Shown: positions 1 to 7,134 of the stretch, in pieces
Numbering within the stretch: position 1 is the stretch's first letter
Layout: every line of letters starts with the position of its first letter
Made by a program: the position numbers and the translations under genes
Notes under the pieces: generated by a model
The model's input: the letters and a program-made list of their open reading frames with translations, nothing else
Database searches by the model: none
What the model was told of the DNA's origin: nothing
IMG/VR virus record: IMGVR_UViG_3300035191_000045
Span: 1-42,051 of that record
DNA from: a virus
Direction: 5' to 3' (one strand)
Length of the DNA: 42,051 bases

Positions 1-117
1 CAAAACCCGCGCTCCGCAGTTTGAACATACGTGCAACGCATAAAACTTAATCTTAGCATCAACGTCTGTCTCCCGCATAGGGCGCGAGTTTTGCTTGTGA
101 ACGCAGGCGTTAGCGCG
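1..117 (+). other. attC-like recombination site, 5' part cut by window edge
   Basis: This stretch is nearly identical to the complete site at 2665-2804, and only its first about 25 bases lie outside the window. It ends in a GTTAGCG box (109-115), the usual 3' end of an integron attC site. The right half (GCGCGAGTTTTGC then TTGTGAACGC) is complementary, with small bulges, to the left half of the complete copy, so the site should fold as a long imperfect hairpin. The orientation is +. Confidence 0.75.
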
Positions 118-223
118 CATCATCACATCAACATCACCTCACACTATAGTATGTGAAAAATATGAAGATCTCTCAGAATTTTCCTTGACGTGAAGTTATA
201 GCTGTACCACATTTGTGACGCTA

Positions 224-252
224 TTGTCAGAATGTGGAATGAAATATTGATA
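224..252 (+). promoter_or_regulatory. sigma70-type promoter
   Basis: TTGTCA (224-229) and TTGATA (247-252) are separated by 17 bases. Transcription would begin within a few bases of the structured leader that follows, which supports the call although the -10 box is imperfect. Confidence 0.4.
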
Positions 253-327
253 AGCTCCGAAGAGTTCCGGATCGGCGACGACCGGGAAACCACATTCCGT
301 GGCAATAGCAACTCTTCGGAGCTTTTT
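253..327 (+). ncRNA. structured leader RNA, copy 1 (two hairpins in a closing stem, U-run)
   Basis: A 14-bp closing stem (AGCTCCGAAGAGTT with AACTCTTCGGAGCT) encloses a first hairpin with CCGG/CCGG arms, the linker GAAA, and a second hairpin (CCAC...GTGG) with TTCC in its loop. A T-run follows at 323-327, so the element can act as an intrinsic terminator. The order of parts matches the elements at 1118, 2876 and 35612, although the stems differ in sequence. It may also terminate the converging - strand gene at 332-511. Confidence 0.55.
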
Positions 328-331
328 GTGT

Positions 332-511
332 TTATGGGGTGTTTATTGTGCGATGATAGGCAACTTGTTTTACCAAGAGGATAAAGTCCTCACAGTAGAG
401 CAAGTTATGCCCATGATCATCCTTAAAGTGGTATTTGTCGAACAAGGCAAAAATTTCTTGTTCAGTCATGGTTTCTATCGGTGGTGGAGTTATATCAAGG
501 TGCTCTTCCAT
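332..511 (-). CDS. small acidic hypothetical protein, 59 aa
   Basis: This - strand frame starts at an ATG and encodes an ordinary-looking soluble peptide (MEEHLDITPP, then TEQEIFALFDKYHF, then NLLYCEDFILLVKQV). It is not recognised. The gene runs against its neighbours and ends a few bases before the hairpin at 253-327, which could terminate it. No purine-rich ribosome site precedes the ATG, which weakens the call. The amphipathic helical second half is the main reason to keep it. Confidence 0.4.
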   Translation of the reverse strand: MEEHLDITPPPIETMTEQEIFALFDKYHFKDDHGHNLLYCEDFILLVKQVAYHRTINTP

Positions 512-528
512 ATTGTAAAGGAGGTACT

Positions 529-744
529 ATGCACAGGACATTCGTTTCATCTACCAATCTCAAATCTGTGGGGTACGATCCTGAAACACATACCTTAGAA
601 GTTGAATTCCATGATGGCGCGGTGTATCAATATTTTCGTGTACCGCAACATGTGTATATGAGCTTGATGAATGCCTCTTCAAAAGGTGGATATTTAGATG
701 ACCACATTAAGAAGGGACAATATCGGTATCGAAAGATACGATAG
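529..744 (+). CDS. KTSC domain protein, 71 aa
   Basis: The protein is almost entirely a KTSC domain, a small beta-rich fold of unknown function. The family pattern is visible: SSTNLKSVGYD at the start, then LEVEFHDGAVYQYFRVP in the middle, and YLDDHIKKGQYRYRKI at the end. The ATG at 529 follows a strong AAAGGAGG site at 517-524; the open frame extends upstream but this start is clearly preferred. KTSC domains are common as stand-alone small genes in phages and mobile elements. The role is unknown. Confidence 0.8.
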   Translation: MHRTFVSSTNLKSVGYDPETHTLEVEFHDGAVYQYFRVPQHVYMSLMNASSKGGYLDDHIKKGQYRYRKIR

Positions 745-796
745 TCGTGATCGAAAGTCAACATAAAACACAGCACAGGAATAATCAGGAGGGATT

Positions 797-1063
797 ATGG
801 AAACAGGGAATATCGCTACTGCACAGAAGAAAAAGAAAACCAGTACCGCCGGAAAAGGGTGTTTTTTGCAATTGCTTGGTTTGTTGTGTTTAGGGGGGTG
901 GCTTGGAGGTCCAATATTCGGTCTGCTCGGTACTGTTTTTGCGGTTATCTTGTTCGTATACGGGTCACAAGCCTCGCAATACTTTGTGTGTGGCAATTGT
1001 GGGACACGATTAGAAGATAAAACAGTTCAAGAGTGTCCGAGTTGTCACAGGCAGTTTGAATAA
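797..1063 (+). CDS. small membrane protein with C-terminal zinc ribbon
   Basis: The 88-residue protein has a lysine-rich N-terminus, a hydrophobic stretch (about residues 23-56) that can form two short membrane helices around a GG turn, and a C-terminal CxxC...CxxC zinc ribbon (CGNC about 67-70 and CPSC about 81-84). An AGGAGG site lies at 788-793. The ribbon should face the cytoplasm if the lysine-rich end does too. The function is not known. Confidence 0.7.
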   Translation: METGNIATAQKKKKTSTAGKGCFLQLLGLLCLGGWLGGPIFGLLGTVFAVILFVYGSQASQYFVCGNCGTRLEDKTVQECPSCHRQFE

Positions 1064-1081
1064 TCCCATACAGAGAATTGC

Positions 1082-1109
1082 TTGACATTCTAAAAGAACG
1101 GAATATAAA
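1082..1109 (+). promoter_or_regulatory. sigma70-type promoter for the SieB-like gene
   Basis: TTGACA (1082-1087) and TATAAA (1104-1109) lie 16 bases apart. The expected start of transcription falls about 1116, right at the beginning of the structured leader. Confidence 0.7.
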
Positions 1110-1117
1110 ATTATGCC

Positions 1118-1166
1118 GAGGATAGGGTAGCTCCCGAAAGGCCGGTTTCCGTTGCCGGTCTTCCTC
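1118..1166 (+). ncRNA. structured leader RNA, copy 2
   Basis: The closing stem is GAGGA/TCCTC. The first hairpin is GGG(TAGCT)CCC, the linker is GAAA, and the second hairpin is GCCGG/CCGGT with a 9-base loop holding TTCC. It begins with GAGGATAGGG, shared exactly with the copies at 2881 and on the - strand at 35667. The second hairpin differs from the other copies by compensating changes. No T-run follows, so control here would not be by simple termination. It lies between its promoter and the SieB-like gene. Confidence 0.6.
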
Positions 1167-1209
1167 ATCCATAAATCAACGGGTGATAATCCTGTAACGG
1201 GGAGGATAT

Positions 1210-1863
1210 GTGATAGAAAAAGTGTTTGATATTGCCATAAAGGCGGCTGAGTTACTTAAAAGTAAGGTTTTTATAAAAATGGTACTCTTTTTGTGTATTG
1301 TTTCTGGAATATGCTTGCTTTTCCCTCAAAGCTGGCTTTCTGTTTTTGGTTTACAGCAGATTATTGCTACCTATAAGAACTATTTTGGCGGAGTATTTCT
1401 TATTACGGTTTCATATATTGTTGTAGATGTAGGTTGGGCGGTTGGATTATCTTTCAAAAAACGTTTTGCATCAAGACGTCATATTGTTGGAGTGAAAAAT
1501 GCGCTTAATACGTTGGATACAAAAGAGAAGAGTGTCTTGCGAGAATTTACTTTCTTCCAAAAACAACATGCTGTATTACTTCCCCTTCTCGATCCTGCGG
1601 TGGTTGGCTTACTGAAGAAACGTATTCTTATGCAAATTTCGCAGGTCGGTGAACAAACTCCCTTGGGGCCTGTACATACATTTGAAATTACTGCGGAAGC
1701 GAAACCATTTGTCACCGAGGAGCTTTTAGAGTTAGCCGGAGAACTCGCCGAAGAAGAGCTTGTAAGGATCATCCAACAACGTCCAGCATTTATAGCAGCA
1801 TTACAGGAAAGGGAGAAAAGACGACAGCAATATCTAACATCAGGGGATAGGTCAGTAATATAA
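1210..1863 (+). CDS. SieB-like superinfection exclusion membrane protein
   Basis: The 217-residue protein has two N-terminal membrane helices (about residues 22-42 and 57-80), followed by a soluble helical domain rich in charged residues. This layout and the KFRASRRH-like basic turn after the second helix fit the superinfection exclusion B family of lambdoid phages, which blocks growth of infecting phages from the inner membrane. The start is a GTG behind a GGGGAGG site; an overlapping ATG two bases earlier is closed at once by a stop. Its own promoter and leader RNA precede it, so it is expressed as a separate unit. The family call rests on layout and remembered similarity. Confidence 0.6.
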   Translation: MIEKVFDIAIKAAELLKSKVFIKMVLFLCIVSGICLLFPQSWLSVFGLQQIIATYKNYFGGVFLITVSYIVVDVGWAVGLSFKKRFASRRHIVGVKNALNTLDTKEKSVLREFTFFQKQHAVLLPLLDPAVVGLLKKRILMQISQVGEQTPLGPVHTFEITAEAKPFVTEELLELAGELAEEELVRIIQQRPAFIAALQEREKRRQQYLTSGDRSVI

Positions 1864-2029
1864 AATAGGGGGAGTCGTCCCGCGTTGCTCCCGCTCTGTG
1901 ATGTTTGGGAGGGCAGTACAAGCATTATACTTGTCGCGGCAGCAACGGGGTCAAGTGAGTTGCTAATATTAACAGGAGGAGTTGCACCGCACTTCGCGCC
2001 GTGCGTTACACTGAGGGCATTGATTTTTC
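1864..2029. other. non-coding stretch with several short hairpins
   Basis: No convincing gene is seen. Two small inverted repeats are visible: ACAAG/CTTGT around 1920-1936 and AGCAAC/GTTGCT around 1942-1964. A CGCAC/GTGCG pair lies near 1988-2005. A complete attC site with the usual end boxes cannot be recognised. Confidence 0.3.
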
Positions 2030-2058
2030 TTGACATGCTCTTTATAGAGGGATATTAT
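2030..2058 (+). promoter_or_regulatory. sigma70-type promoter
   Basis: A perfect TTGACA (2030-2035) is followed after exactly 17 bases by TATTAT (2053-2058). It drives the folded leader at 2106 and the gene at 2213. Confidence 0.75.
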
Positions 2059-2105
2059 CTTATCTGCTACTAAAATAGAGAGAGGTAGCATTGTAAAATA
2101 AAATT

Positions 2106-2177
2106 AGCCCGAAGATTTCTGCCCATCGTGGCAGACGCCTTTTCTCTCTATTTGGCGGTAGCGATTTTCGGGCTTTT
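2106..2177 (+). ncRNA. folded leader / attenuator-like RNA
   Basis: The closing stem AGCCCGAA/TTCGGGCT encloses two hairpins, CTGCC/GGCAG and CGCC/GGCG, and is followed by TTTT. The plan resembles the repeated leader family, but the GAAA linker and the GAGGATAGGG start are missing. It is therefore listed apart as a terminator-like leader between the promoter and the next gene. Confidence 0.45.
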
Positions 2178-2212
2178 AGTTTATTACCCTGATAAAACAC
2201 GGGATTGGGGCG

Positions 2213-2593
2213 ATGAATGATATGACAAGATATACAGAAGTTTGTCAGCAAATAGCAGCCACAAAGAACAACATTAAAAAGTCACAGAGGAGATTTGCGG
2301 AAGTTGTTCTTCGCGGTTTCGCAGAATATTTAGGCTGCAAACCTGAAATGCTTCACGCTGATTTTGGTGAAGTCTTTTATGAAGATGCTGCGATCCGGTG
2401 TGATTTTGATCTTGCTGTAAAATTCAAAAACCTGGAAATCGAAGAAGACAGGATTGTTCAGAATTTGTCCTATGGATATGGGAAGAATGGTGATGAAGAA
2501 CATTTTTCTGTGTGTGTTGGTGGTGGCAATTTCGATTTCCAGGCGTGTAAAGATGCTATTTTTGATCGCCTATTTGAGGAAGTGTCAATATAG
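2213..2593 (+). CDS. hypothetical protein, 126 aa
   Basis: This is an acidic soluble protein with a helical N-terminal half (about residues 5-45) and a beta-rich middle with aromatic and acidic residues. It is not recognised. It could start at 2213 or at the in-frame ATG at 2222; a weak GGGGCG site favours 2213. It ends about 70 bases before an attC site and is the last gene of that cassette block. Confidence 0.65.
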   Translation: MNDMTRYTEVCQQIAATKNNIKKSQRRFAEVVLRGFAEYLGCKPEMLHADFGEVFYEDAAIRCDFDLAVKFKNLEIEEDRIVQNLSYGYGKNGDEEHFSVCVGGGNFDFQACKDAIFDRLFEEVSI

Positions 2594-2664
2594 TATTTTT
2601 GTCATATAGAAACAACATTGGCGTAGTTTCTTCCATGAAGCTATGTCAATGTTGTCTAAAATCG

Positions 2665-2804
2665 CCCTAACAAAGCGTTGCACAAAGACAAAACCCGCGC
2701 GCTGTAGTTTGAACATACGTGCAACGCATAAAACTTAATCTTAGCATCAACGTCTGTCTCCCGCATAGGGCGCGAGTTTTGCTTGTGAACGCAGGCGTTA
2801 GCGC
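2665..2804 (+). other. attC-like recombination site, complete
   Basis: It opens with CCCTAAC (2665-2671) and closes with GTTAGCGC (2797-2804), matching the attC end boxes. The arms (GCGTTGCACAAAGACAAAAC near the start; GTTTTGCTTGTGAACGC near the end) pair along most of their length with a few unpaired bases, as in known attC hairpins. The 116 bases at 2691-2806 are nearly identical to the start of the window. Confidence 0.8.
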
Positions 2805-2831
2805 TCTATTTGTAAACAGCGAAGAAATGTA

Positions 2832-2861
2832 TTGACATAAGCGAAAACGATATGATACTTT
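2832..2861 (+). promoter_or_regulatory. sigma70-type promoter
   Basis: TTGACA (2832-2837) is followed by GATACTTT, which offers a -10 box at 16-18 bases. It lies directly inside the attC boundary and upstream of a structured leader. Confidence 0.55.
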
Positions 2862-2875
2862 GAGCATCATTCACA

Positions 2876-2938
2876 AAAGAGAGGATAGGGTCGCTCCCGA
2901 AAAGCGGGTATCCTGTTCCCGCCTGCCCTCTTTTTTTT
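2876..2938 (+). ncRNA. structured leader RNA, copy 3, with terminator
   Basis: The element starts with GAGGATAGGG at 2881. The first hairpin is GGG(TCGCT)CCC, the linker GAAAA, the second hairpin GCGGG/CCCGC with loop TATCCTGTT, and the closing stem GAGG/CCTC is lengthened by A-U pairs into the T8 run at 2931-2938. The loop TATCC can also pair with GGATA in the 5' strand of the closing stem, which would form a pseudoknot and break the terminator. This makes it a candidate attenuator for the gene at 2977. Confidence 0.6.
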
Positions 2939-2976
2939 ATGTAACAGGAGTCCTTGAACAGGAAAGGAGCTAAACA

Positions 2977-3771
2977 ATGCTGTATTTAGAACTTTTTAAT
3001 GACAAAGTTCCGGTGCAAACAGAGTTGCGGGAAACAATTCTATCAAAACATACTGGGACAGAACTGAATGTCATAGAGGTTTCCCTAACATTCAGAAATG
3101 AAAACGGACATCGGGCTTTTTTAGACATTATTAGAGATAATAAGATTATAAGTTCCGTTGATGAAGAAGACCATAGGAAGAAGTGGAAAATTAGTAATAG
3201 CTCATATACTTACTCTAACGATAGTGGGCCTTATAGGCATACATTGGAACTTACTGAGCAGGAAGTCCTTTCAATCGAAAAATTAGTAATCAACGGTTTG
3301 TCTTTTCAGCCATATTTCTACAAAGAATCCATAGATGAAGACTCCTTGATTATTGATGCCAGAATACTTCTGACACCTGAAGAATATGAGAATTTTAAGA
3401 AAATAAGATATGGTGAGTTATATTTTCCAGTTGTCAGAGTAGGCATCAGCGAGCAAGAGAAAGAAATGCGTTTCGGACAGGGGCTGTGGTCTCAGAATGA
3501 TGGCAAAATAAAACAGCATATCTGTTTGGTCGAAAGAAGCTATGACATCACCCATAAAAAGAGGGTTGGATTATATCCTGAAATTCCCAATATTATGGAA
3601 ATGCTTGAAGATAATATTGAGATAATGGACAACCTATTGAACATACTATCGCAGAAAAATGTTTTGACAGACTCAGAATTACAGCAAGTTAAAGAAATTT
3701 CAACTGAGAAAGTACGGGAGAGACGTTTACTTTTCTATCGTATTGACGATATTGATGCAATAGAGCCATAA
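2977..3771 (+). CDS. hypothetical protein, 264 aa
   Basis: This is a soluble, acidic protein with no membrane segment or signal peptide. It has an alternating alpha/beta pattern, and a helical, leucine-rich C-terminal part (about residues 205-250) could mediate pairing with a partner. No family is recognised. An AAAGGAG site (2964-2970) precedes the ATG. It shares a cassette with the small gene at 3803 and is preceded by its own promoter and leader RNA. Confidence 0.75.
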   Translation: MLYLELFNDKVPVQTELRETILSKHTGTELNVIEVSLTFRNENGHRAFLDIIRDNKIISSVDEEDHRKKWKISNSSYTYSNDSGPYRHTLELTEQEVLSIEKLVINGLSFQPYFYKESIDEDSLIIDARILLTPEEYENFKKIRYGELYFPVVRVGISEQEKEMRFGQGLWSQNDGKIKQHICLVERSYDITHKKRVGLYPEIPNIMEMLEDNIEIMDNLLNILSQKNVLTDSELQQVKEISTEKVRERRLLFYRIDDIDAIEP

Positions 3772-3802
3772 ATAGATGATTTTGTAAGAGGTGAATTCTT
3801 TT

Positions 3803-3985
3803 ATGATTAAAGCTCCGATAAGAATAAATGCAGAATTTGATGATAATGACAATGGTGTTCTATTTATTGATGGAACGCAATTGAAAGAAATCATTGCGAG
3901 AACAGTTGATCAAATTCTTGAAAAAAGGGAAAGTCTTTATCGTTTAGAGTTAAGAAGCGAAAAAGCTATCAAGAAAATACACTAA
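3803..3985 (+). CDS. hypothetical protein, 60 aa
   Basis: This is a small charged protein with an acidic beta-like N-terminal half and a basic helical C-terminal half (EKRESLYRLELRSEKAIKK). The ATG at 3803 follows AAGAGG at a suitable distance; an in-frame GTG at 3791 is the alternative. It lies 31 bases after the 264-residue gene in the same cassette, so the pair is probably co-transcribed, perhaps as partners. The function is unknown. Confidence 0.6.
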   Translation: MIKAPIRINAEFDDNDNGVLFIDGTQLKEIIARTVDQILEKRESLYRLELRSEKAIKKIH

Positions 3986-3995
3986 AGGGACGTAA

Positions 3996-4137
3996 GCGCT
4001 AACAAAAACATGCACAAGACCATGTCCGCGCGGTAGTTTTCAACATACTCCTCTCGCTTAAAGGTTTGGTGGTTTCGCATGCTTCGGTACCCGTCGTGAG
4101 GGGCGCGGACATGGCTTGTGATGTTCGGCGTTATGTG
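3996..4137 (+). other. attC-like recombination site, complete
   Basis: It runs from GCGCTAAC (3996-4003) to GTTATGTG (4130-4137). The arms pair as ACAT, CACAAG and CCATGTCCGCGC with bulges between them. The loop region differs completely from the sites at 1 and 2665, so it is a separate attC type. The orientation is +. Confidence 0.8.
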
Positions 4138-4166
4138 TCATCAGTAAGTTGAAGGTTGTTTTTAAA

Positions 4167-4580
4167 ATGCCAAGAGATTATTTTGATTCTCCACGTAAAG
4201 CCGTAGATAAAACGTCTGCAACTGTTTTGTATGCTAAAGGCGTTCATTTTACATCGAAGAAAAAAATAACTGAGCGCCATTGGGAGGTTCAACCACCTGT
4301 TGTCCCTTTTAGGGGATGGAGTTACCACGATCTAACCGGAAAGCGCTTTGGTAGATTCCTAGTGATTGGCGTTTTTGATGGCGCTAAAAACTATCGCAAG
4401 AAAACATTATGGGTCGTGAAATGTGCTTGTGGCCGATATGAAACAAGGTCAAGAAGAGCCTTGTTAAACCCGAAGAACAAAGGAGATCGTTGTAATATCT
4501 GCAAAGAACTTGCCTATCAAAAAAGGGAAGATGATTTTAGACAGTATGGGAAGTACACAAAAGAGGCCTATGAATATTAA
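4167..4580 (+). CDS. small zinc-binding phage-type protein
   Basis: The middle of the protein carries the pattern DLTGKRFGRFLVIG, then WVVKCACGRYE, then RCNIC. This is the N-terminal module often found in phage HNH or AP2-type DNA-binding proteins. Four cysteines (CxC and CxxC) could bind zinc. No HNH nuclease motif follows, so the protein may only bind DNA. The ATG at 4167 is preferred; a TTG at 4149 is in frame. It begins about 30 bases after the attC end, typical of a cassette gene. Confidence 0.6.
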   Translation: MPRDYFDSPRKAVDKTSATVLYAKGVHFTSKKKITERHWEVQPPVVPFRGWSYHDLTGKRFGRFLVIGVFDGAKNYRKKTLWVVKCACGRYETRSRRALLNPKNKGDRCNICKELAYQKREDDFRQYGKYTKEAYEY

Positions 4581-4640
4581 CACATAACTGCCCTTATCGA
4601 TCACTTGTGTGTTGTGCAAAAAACCATCTAAATCCGTAGT
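4579..4640 (+). other. possible attC remnant at the array/phage junction
   Basis: ACACATAAC overlaps the end of the preceding gene exactly where an attC 5' box is expected. No matching GTTRRRY half is found in the next 150 bases, where the phage genes begin. The site is therefore either cut off or too diverged to see. The call is weak and rests on one short box. Confidence 0.25.
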
Positions 4641-4647
4641 GTGACAG

Positions 4648-4737
4648 TCACTTAGGGAAATATTTCTCAAGCATGAATTCTTCACACGACATTTCCGGGT
4701 TTATCTTAGAAAAGTCAGCAAAGATCCTGTGATACAC
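4648..4737 (-). CDS. very short hypothetical ORF, possible gene remnant
   Basis: The - strand encodes a natural-looking peptide (VYHRIFADFSKINPEMSCEE, then FMLEKYFPK) from a GTG. It reads like the C-terminal end of a larger protein and may be a truncated cassette gene. No clear ribosome site is present. Confidence 0.25.
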   Translation of the reverse strand: MYHRIFADFSKINPEMSCEEFMLEKYFPK

Positions 4738-4766
4738 CCTCTGGTGTTTTTTCCTCTTTTTTTTGC

Positions 4767-4795
4767 TTGACAGTTCCCACACTCTATGGTGTGGT
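4767..4795 (+). promoter_or_regulatory. probable promoter of the methyltransferase operon
   Basis: TTGACA (4767-4772) is perfect, but the -10 box at 17 bases (TGTGGT, 4790-4795) is poor. The ATG at 4803 lies about where transcription should begin, so the transcript may have almost no leader. Confidence 0.4.
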
Positions 4796-4802
4796 AATTT
4801 GT

Positions 4803-5591
4803 ATGAGACAGATCGATTTATTCACAGGGTCTGGCATGTTTGTGTATGCGGCGTCTCAGGTTTTTCCCGATTATGAGCCGGTCGTGTTCTGTGAGAAAAA
4901 CGCACAATGCCGGCGGGTGCTTCAAAAACGATGGCCCGATGTTCCCTGTGTGTCTGATATCCGAAAGTTACACGGTGATGAGTATGAATCAATTACGCTT
5001 GTTTCAGGTGGCGATCCCTGTCCTATCAGAAGCCGAGCGCGAAGCAATGGTCAAAGCAATACCCCAGACTTATCAGGACATTTCCTCAGAGTGGTTGGAG
5101 AGTGCCGGCCACGGTGGGTACTCCGCGAAAATGTTCCTTCATCAGATGATGTTGACTTTGCGACCGCATTGGAGTTGCTCGGATACGGATCGGTTATTGT
5201 CCGGACAGACGCCGCTCCGTTTACAGGTCAACAACGAATCCGAGATTTTATTGTCGCATCAAATCAAGAAGCCTGGCAAAGCACACTCCGGGAGTTATGT
5301 GAACTTCAAGGCAATTCAAGTTATTATACGCCGGGCTGTGCGTCGAGGCAGGTCATTCCGTGTCTTACTACGAACCGACAACGATACGATTCCCGTGATT
5401 GTTACATTTACGACGGAAGATTGCGAATCTTGGACTCTGAAGAGCGACAGCGATTTGCCGGCATGCCTAAAGGATGGCTTGATGGGTGTTCTCAAAGCAG
5501 CGTGGCAAGAATGACCGGCAATGCGGTCGTTCCTCATGTGGTTATCCCGTTATTCAAGATGATACAACAGATTGACCTGGTGAACAAATGA
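4803..5591 (+). CDS. C5-cytosine DNA methyltransferase (Dcm family)
   Basis: The 262-residue protein has the C5 methyltransferase motifs in order: DLFTGSGMF for S-adenosylmethionine (about residues 4-12), GGDPCP with the catalytic cysteine (about 69-74), ENV (motif VI), QQRIRDF (motif VIII), a cysteine-rich recognition region, and GNAVVP (motif X) near the end. It should methylate cytosine in a short DNA site. No restriction enzyme is adjacent, so it is probably an orphan phage methylase protecting phage DNA. It ends in an ATGA overlap with the regulator gene. An earlier in-frame start lacks support; no good ribosome site precedes 4803 either. Confidence 0.9.
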   Translation: MRQIDLFTGSGMFVYAASQVFPDYEPVVFCEKNAQCRRVLQKRWPDVPCVSDIRKLHGDEYESITLVSGGDPCPIRSRARSNGQSNTPDLSGHFLRVVGECRPRWVLRENVPSSDDVDFATALELLGYGSVIVRTDAAPFTGQQRIRDFIVASNQEAWQSTLRELCELQGNSSYYTPGCASRQVIPCLTTNRQRYDSRDCYIYDGRLRILDSEERQRFAGMPKGWLDGCSQSSVARMTGNAVVPHVVIPLFKMIQQIDLVNK

Positions 5592-5866
5592 CACCGAATG
5601 AATTGAAAGCCGCCCGTGAGAGAATTGAATTGAAACAACTGGAATTCGCCTGTCTGTTTAATACGACACAGCAACGCATTTCGGAATGGGAACGTGGAAA
5701 ACGCCGGGTCAGTCCGTATGTGGCGAAGGCCATAACGTTCTTCCTGGATCTCCCGGAAGAGAAACAGCACGATGCGAAAAAAAAGGCCAGAGCACAGGCC
5801 AGAACATTGAAAAAACGCTATAACAAGGCGAGACATGAACGCACTCAACGTCAACAACAGCAGTGA
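5588..5866 (+). CDS. XRE-family helix-turn-helix regulator
   Basis: Residues about 4-55 form a Cro/C1-type helix-turn-helix (LKAARERIELKQLEFACLFN, then TTQQRISEWERGKR). The C-terminal 35 residues are very basic and rich in Lys, Arg and Gln. The overlap with the methyltransferase stop suggests coupled translation and possibly autoregulation of that gene, as in controller proteins. It overlaps the integrase start by 32 bases. Confidence 0.8.
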   Translation: MTPNELKAARERIELKQLEFACLFNTTQQRISEWERGKRRVSPYVAKAITFFLDLPEEKQHDAKKKARAQARTLKKRYNKARHERTQRQQQQ

Positions 5867-6893
5867 GGCCCTGACCTCGAACGATATCCTGAATAAACTG
5901 TCAACGTCGTTCGATCTCATCGATCAACTCGATTTAACGACCGTCGATCCAGACGTCCTGGCGAAATTTGCGCAGAAGATTGCGAACAGCCGGGTAGAAG
6001 AGAAAGTCGAACGGGAAGCGGAAAAGCGCCGGTTTCCGTTGGGCGCGTATGTCGATGTCTGGATTCAGCGCTATCAGTCGCAAAAGACGCAGACAGCGTA
6101 CCGGAAAGCGTATGAGATTTTTAAGACGTTTCTGGATACCCGGCGCACGCATGTTCTGGATGTGACGTCAGAGGTCGCTGATGAATATCTGCTCTTTTTG
6201 TATCAGATGTATCATCACAGCGACAAACAGAACCATGCCGTGACGATCCGACATCGGATCTGGTGTGTGTCCTCATTGTATGGCAAACTCGTTCGGGATC
6301 GGCATGTCCCGTCAAACCCATTTCACCACATAAAATTGCCGAAAGTGACGGTGTATCCGAAATACCGGGTTCCGCAAAAGTCGGAAGTCGAGGCACTGCT
6401 CCAGATGCTGTTGACGTGGCGAGATGCCTCGGAAGAGAGCGATATCCGAAAGACGCTCAGGGACAAGGCGATCTGGCAGTATCCTATGATTCTGCTGTTT
6501 TATCAGTATGGGGTTCGTGTCGGGATTATGCCGACGATTTCTATTCATGAGCGTCAAAAGGTACTCTATGGTACCTCGAAGGAGAAACCGATAGTCAAGC
6601 GTGGCTTGTCGAAAGAGTTAATCAAGTCGTTACGTGTGCTCCCTGACTACCCGGAGCCGTTCAAGGGTTTTAAGGTGGATTCGATCCGGCGCGGGATTCA
6701 CACAACCTGTAGGCAGTTACACAAGCAGGGGATCGTGAAATATGCCTATAGTCCACATGACTTCAGGCACTATTACGCCATTAAAGAGTATCAGAAAGAT
6801 CATGATTTGGAACGGGTCAGGAAAGAACTCGGACACAAAACCATCACCACCACGCAGCAGTACTTGCGCGGCCTGGGGGTGCTGGGAAATTGA
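5835..6893 (+). CDS. phage-type tyrosine recombinase / integrase
   Basis: The protein has a core-binding SAM-like domain (about residues 65-165) and a catalytic domain. Visible active-site residues are Arg in YGVRVG, a Lys in the beta-hairpin, HDFRH (His-x-x-Arg), His334 in ELGHK and the nucleophile Tyr343 in TTQQYL, ten residues from the end. This is a complete set. The extra helix typical of IntI integron integrases is not seen, so it should act on a phage att site and not on attC. It follows the regulator with overlap. Confidence 0.9.
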   Translation: MNALNVNNSSEALTSNDILNKLSTSFDLIDQLDLTTVDPDVLAKFAQKIANSRVEEKVEREAEKRRFPLGAYVDVWIQRYQSQKTQTAYRKAYEIFKTFLDTRRTHVLDVTSEVADEYLLFLYQMYHHSDKQNHAVTIRHRIWCVSSLYGKLVRDRHVPSNPFHHIKLPKVTVYPKYRVPQKSEVEALLQMLLTWRDASEESDIRKTLRDKAIWQYPMILLFYQYGVRVGIMPTISIHERQKVLYGTSKEKPIVKRGLSKELIKSLRVLPDYPEPFKGFKVDSIRRGIHTTCRQLHKQGIVKYAYSPHDFRHYYAIKEYQKDHDLERVRKELGHKTITTTQQYLRGLGVLGN

Positions 6894-6902
6894 GGTGATT
6901 TG

Positions 6903-7124
6903 ATGAATATTGACGTAGCAGAATATCAGATGATTTGTCCCCAGATTCTCGCCTGTGAGGACGAAACGGAATGGAATGCGATAGTCTGGGAGTATATGGA
7001 CACGCATGCGGAAGACTATCCCGATCCAGAGCGAGATTTTGATCGGGCTGAAAACGATCTGTTAGATAATTTCGGCTGTGACTCTGAGCAGGTGGACCAT
7101 CTCAGGGCTCTCGATATTATCTGA
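6903..7124 (+). CDS. acidic hypothetical protein, 73 aa
   Basis: This is a strongly acidic small protein with no recognised domain (MNIDVAEYQ to LRALDII). It starts 10 bases after the integrase and is followed by a long perfect hairpin that may end the transcript. Small acidic phage proteins often act as DNA mimics or inhibitors of host enzymes, but nothing here shows that directly. Confidence 0.6.
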   Translation: MNIDVAEYQMICPQILACEDETEWNAIVWEYMDTHAEDYPDPERDFDRAENDLLDNFGCDSEQVDHLRALDII

Positions 7125-7134
7125 AGGAAATTCC

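Noticed and set aside
4840-5514. 224-residue + strand frame
   Set aside because: It is a shadow of the methyltransferase gene, whose frame carries all catalytic motifs.
5835-6893. Tyrosine recombinase as the integron integrase of the arrays
   Set aside because: It has the normal phage integrase motifs but lacks the extra IntI-specific helix, and it sits in the phage regulator operon, not next to an attI-like site.
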